Assembly: GCA_002383425.1 (NCBI GenBank)
Contig: DFYV01000079.1
Span: forward strand, 5,125 to 21,559
Source: Bacteroidales bacterium UBA4073
GTDB lineage: Bacteria; Bacteroidota; Bacteroidia; Bacteroidales; Tenuifilaceae
Direction of reading: 5' to 3'
DNA length: 16,435 nucleotides
Made by a program: the position numbers and the translations under genes. The notes under the pieces are model-generated. The model was not told the DNA's origin. It was given only the letters and a program-made list of their open reading frames with translations, and searched no databases. Shown piece by piece: positions 14,031 to 16,435 of the stretch (positions are counted from its first letter, which is position 1; the number at the start of each line of letters is the position of its first letter).

Positions 14031-14233
14031 ATGAAAGAAAATCTATAAAAATTTGCCAAACAATTGTATTCCCCTTGCAAGTGGCTTGCTTTACAGTTTT
14101 TATGTTTATTCTCACATTTACCTCAAATGCTTACCCAAAGGTAAGCGGTTTTGAGGGTAAAGTCAATATACTTCGTGAAGGTATTTATGACACCATTTTT
14201 GTTGAGGTTTACATTAAGGGGAACCATATGTAA
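14031..14233 (+). pseudogene. 5' fragment of a secreted DUF4412-like gene
   Basis: Reading in the frame of the ATG at 14102 and extending it upstream gives KICQTIVFPLQVACFTVF, then MFILTFTSNAYPKVSG, a signal-peptide-like segment. After it come FEGKVNILREG and DTIFVEVYIKGNHM, then TAA. This resembles the start of Bacteroidetes DUF4412-type periplasmic proteins ('fEG.i.......vt.yikg.kmr'), which usually run to about 200 residues. The natural start is probably ATGAAAGAA at 14031, which is now out of frame by one base. So the gene appears frameshifted at its beginning and cut off after about 60 codons, with repeats replacing the rest. Confidence 0.45.
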
Positions 14234-14249
14234 ACGAGTTAGGCGCAAT

Positions 14250-14560
14250 GGCGTAATGTTCAACCTGTTCACCCTGTGAAATCCTGCGTATTTACCCCGT
14301 TTGATTCTTAACATTATTAAGGAAAGATGTCATTACTAATTTTATTTAACGGGGTGAATCCTGTGAAATCCGATAAATTTATCCCATGAAATCCGCCGAA
14401 GGCGGATATTTCATTGGGAGCAGGAATTTTGCTTTTGGCAAAATTATTTCACAGGGTAAGGAAATTTGAAGATAGAAGGTAGAAGAAGTTAGAGGAAGGT
14501 AGAGGAAATTGGGGGCAAGGGATCAATGAGTAATGTAAAGTGAAAAGTGAAAAGTGAAAC
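14250..14560. repeat. Palindrome and low-complexity intergenic repeats
   Basis: Several copies of CCTGTGAAATCC-type wording occur from 14270, together with a hairpin TGAAATCCGCC-GAA-GGCGGATATTTCA (about 14386-14412). These are followed by purine-rich short repeats (AGAAGGTAGAAGAAG from 14474 and AAGTGAAAAGTGAAAAGTG near 14537). No coding signal was seen. Confidence 0.65.
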
Positions 14561-14632
14561 ACCCATAACGGATTTTAGCCGTACACGGGCATGATTATAA
14601 CGATTCGATTTTACCTTTGGGAAAAGAATAAT

Positions 14633-14796
14633 GAAAATATAAACAGATGAAAAAAAGAAACCGCTAAGAAGGCTAAGTTTTTACACAAAGACCGCAAGGA
14701 AAAAACTCTGCGACCTTTGCGACTGCTTTGCAACCTTTGCGGTTAAAAAATAAAATATGAAAATTAATAACTTTTATAAATTTAAAAAGATGAAAA
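14633..14796. repeat. Tandem ~164-bp repeat, copy 1
   Basis: First of two copies with a period of 175 bases. Contains AACCGCTAAGAAGGCTAAG, then CTCTGCGACCTTTGCGACTG and CTTTGCAACCTTTGCGGTT. Relative to copy 2, substitutions have weakened the terminal palindrome (AACCGCTAAG against CAACCTTTGCGGTT). AT-rich flanks (AAATATGAAAATTAATAAC) are included in the duplicated unit. Confidence 0.85.
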
Positions 14797-14807
14797 TATA
14801 AAATAAA

Positions 14808-14971
14808 GAAAATATAAACAGATGAAAAAAAGAAACCGCAAAGAACGCTAAGTTTTTACGCAAAGTTCGCAAAGAAAAAACTCTGCGACCTTTGCGACTC
14901 CTTTGCGACCTTTGCGGTTAAAAAATAAAATATGAAAATTAATAACTTGTATAAATTTAAACTGATGAAAA
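14808..14971. repeat. Tandem ~164-bp repeat, copy 2
   Basis: Second copy, carrying a perfect 10-base terminal inversion AACCGCAAAG (14834-14843) / CTTTGCGGTT (14910-14919) around CGCAAAG-rich and CTTTGCG-rich arms. It could form a long cruciform or RNA hairpin. Repeats with AACCGCAAAG...CTTTGCGGTT are, to my recollection, dispersed in many Bacteroidetes genomes. Confidence 0.85.
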
Positions 14972-15030
14972 ATGCAAAAAGACTGGAGAAGTATAATTTT
15001 GAATTTTCATTTTGTCCAGCCTTGGCGGGA

Positions 15031-15128
15031 TTGTATTCACGAAGGTTTACCACTGCGCCTAACAAAGCATTCACGCTGCGCTTCGCTTGCCCTTCGGTAA
15101 ATCACCTTCGGCAACTTCGTGAATACAA
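15031..15128. repeat. 98-bp palindromic element
   Basis: Perfect 14-base arms TTGTATTCACGAAG (15031-15044) and CTTCGTGAATACAA (15115-15128), with an inner stem TTTACC/GGTAAA. The loop is GC-rich with GCTGCGCTTCGC wording and includes GCCTAAC (15057-15063), the inverse of a canonical attC core GTTAGGC, but only once. Probably a REP-like dispersed element. Between it and 15251 I see no gene. Confidence 0.75.
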
Positions 15129-15250
15129 GGCGTTGACCGAACCCGTTTCCGGAGGTTAAGGACCTGCATCAGGGTGGTAAACATAACCCCAATGGCGGTT
15201 TCACAAGGTATCTTCACTATTCCTAAGGGATTTAATGAGCTTATTATAGG

Positions 15251-16171
15251 TTAAATTCCTGTGCCGAATTCAATTTTTACCCCTTCGTGGCTTACATTTA
15301 GATTAACCGTTCGTCCAATGATTAGTGGGAGATTTGGCTCAGCATGTCCGGCAGGAAAGCCAAAGCAAACCGGAATTCGGTATTCTTTTACAGCGCTGTA
15401 AATAATCTCGTAAGCGGTGGAACCAAAGGGCTCGTTATTATCCTTCATATCGCTAAAGTGGCCCACAATAAGACCAGCTATTTCTTTTAGCTTACCGGAG
15501 CGTTTGAGCTGCATAATCATTCGGTCGATGTGATAAAGGTATTCATCAACATCTTCAATAAAAAGTATTCGTCCATTATACGACATATCGCCGGTTGTTC
15601 CACTTATCGAAGCGAGAATGGAGAGGTTTCCTCCAATTAGCACGCCACTGCCATTCCCACTGAGGTTTAATGGGTGCGGCTTAAGCTCATAGCTTATGGG
15701 TTCACCCTTCAGGGCTTTTATGAGTCCAAGGGTCGATTCGTTGCCTTGAACTGAGTCAGGGAAATTGATTGGCATGGTTGCATGAAGCGTTTCAATCCCA
15801 TACCACCCGCTTATCAGACCATGCAGGGCTGTTATATCGCTATACCCTATAATCCATTTAGGGTTTTGCTGTAGCTTACGAAGGTTTAACAAATCGAGAA
15901 TTCGTATTGTACCGTACCCTCCGCGGGCACATAGTATCGCCTTTACCGTGGGGTCTTCAATCATTTCCATCATATCCTGTGCCCTTTCATCATCAGTCCC
16001 TGCAAACTGGTAATGTTTGGAGTAAAGGTGTGGGGCCGTTTTAACCAGAAATCCCTGAATGGTTAAAAAGCGAATGGCAGCTTGAAGTTCCTCACGTGTA
16101 ATAAATCGGGCGGGGGCTACAATACCTATGGTATCGCCCTGTTGTAGGTACGGAGGGGTTATGTTTTCCAT
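15251..16171 (-). CDS. S66 family LD-carboxypeptidase
   Basis: A 306-residue protein of the S66 family (LdcA-like muramoyltetrapeptide carboxypeptidase), which removes the terminal D-Ala from murein tetrapeptides during cell-wall recycling. Motifs in order: GDTIGIVAPAR near the start, ILCARGGYGTIRILDLL (79-95), IIGYSDITALHG with nucleophile Ser111, LFIEDVDEYLYHIDRM with Glu206, and FGFPAGHAEPNLPLIIG with His276, completing the Ser-Glu-His triad. Length and motif spacing match the family and no signal peptide is present, so it should act in the cytoplasm. A TAACTTTA box lies 24-31 bases before the start. A MccF-type self-immunity role is possible, but an ordinary recycling enzyme is more likely. 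Confidence 0.93.
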   Translation of the reverse strand: MENITPPYLQQGDTIGIVAPARFITREELQAAIRFLTIQGFLVKTAPHLYSKHYQFAGTDDERAQDMMEMIEDPTVKAILCARGGYGTIRILDLLNLRKLQQNPKWIIGYSDITALHGLISGWYGIETLHATMPINFPDSVQGNESTLGLIKALKGEPISYELKPHPLNLSGNGSGVLIGGNLSILASISGTTGDMSYNGRILFIEDVDEYLYHIDRMIMQLKRSGKLKEIAGLIVGHFSDMKDNNEPFGSTAYEIIYSAVKEYRIPVCFGFPAGHAEPNLPLIIGRTVNLNVSHEGVKIEFGTGI

Positions 16172-16254
16172 GAGCCTGCTTTTAAAAAGGACTCTAAAGT
16201 TAGATTTTTTTTTGTAATTACCATCAGTATTATCGCTTGGGTTTTCCTATTCAG

Positions 16255-16435
16255 CTTGTATTAACGAAGTCACCGAAGGCTATTCCCCGAAGGTGAAGAT
16301 AGTCCATTGCAAATGGAAAAACCTAAGATAGTAGCGAGTGGCGTGTAGCGAGTAGCGAATAGCGTGTAGATATTAATTATAGGATTTAGGATTTTTCTGC
16401 CTCAATCTCTTTACTATCTACTATATTCTCGCTAC
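16255..16435. repeat. Hairpins and degenerate TAGCGAG tandem repeat
   Basis: Two small inverted repeats (TCACC/GGTGA around 16270-16297, and TCCATT-GCA-AATGGA near 16301-16315) are followed by degenerate units of TAGCGAG/TAGCGTG (16329-16367). The last bases are AT-rich with TTTACTATCTACTATATTCTCGCTAC. No gene was seen from 16172 to the window end. Confidence 0.65.

Noticed and set aside
15057..15063. Canonical attC-type core GTTAGGC on the minus strand
   Set aside because: It occurs once, in the loop of an unrelated palindrome, with no matching inverse core or adjacent cassette gene.
14856..15074. Minus-strand frame of 72 codons
   Set aside because: It lies within the tandem palindromic repeat and the 98-bp palindrome; the frame is a by-product of repeat sequence.

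Overview
The window looks like a chromosomal segment of a Bacteroidetes (Bacteroidota) bacterium. The evidence is a DUF4837-type lipoprotein, a YraN / MmcQ-YjbR / S66 LD-carboxypeptidase neighbourhood, near-absence of Shine-Dalgarno sequences, a TAnnTTTG-like box before one backbone gene, and intergenic repeats of the kind common in that phylum (GTGAAACGT strings, AACCGCAAAG...CTTTGCGGTT palindromes). I cannot name the species.

Layout. Two conserved-looking backbone blocks flank an AT-rich accessory region. Left backbone: a plus-strand DUF4837 lipoprotein (31-1023). Right backbone, all minus strand: an S66 LD-carboxypeptidase (15251-16171), YraN (13639-14016), a YjbR-like protein (13272-13598) and a secreted protein of unknown role (12297-13142) followed by a strong terminator hairpin. 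The accessory region (about 1390-12186) lies between two convergent 3' ends, so it interrupts no gene. Every intact gene in it is on the minus strand.

The accessory region holds three gene modules separated by long repeats. Module 1 (1541-2887) is an HNH_5-type nuclease plus a small possible winged-helix protein. It is bracketed by two direct copies of a ~131-bp repeat (1390-1521 and 2911-3041). Its geometry resembles an integron gene cassette: core-like heptamers GTTGCCA and TGGCAAC at the two ends, a start codon 24 bases after one and a stop about 20 bases before the other. Module 2 (3524-6515) is a tightly packed six-gene membrane operon built around a YdjI-like SPFH protein with a C-terminal GYF domain, a zinc-ribbon membrane protein, a PH-like membrane protein, a four-helix membrane protein and two small unknowns. 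Module 3 (7400-11426) is a 939-residue protein with a NERD nuclease domain fused to an SF1 helicase, followed by a TPR protein with a C-terminal cold-shock-like domain. It is bracketed by two direct copies of a 466-bp repeat (6557-7022 and 11721-12186). Between module 3 and its left repeat sits a decayed REP-associated tyrosine transposase (RAYT) fragment enclosed by perfect 17-bp inverted repeats.

Interpretation (inference). The region looks like a one-orientation, repeat-punctuated array of defence- or stress-type cassettes accumulated at a safe convergent intergenic site. The NERD-helicase/TPR-CSD pair and the HNH pair are the best candidates for undescribed nucleic-acid-directed systems. 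The SPFH operon is more likely envelope-associated. No integrase, tRNA, rRNA or CRISPR array was seen.
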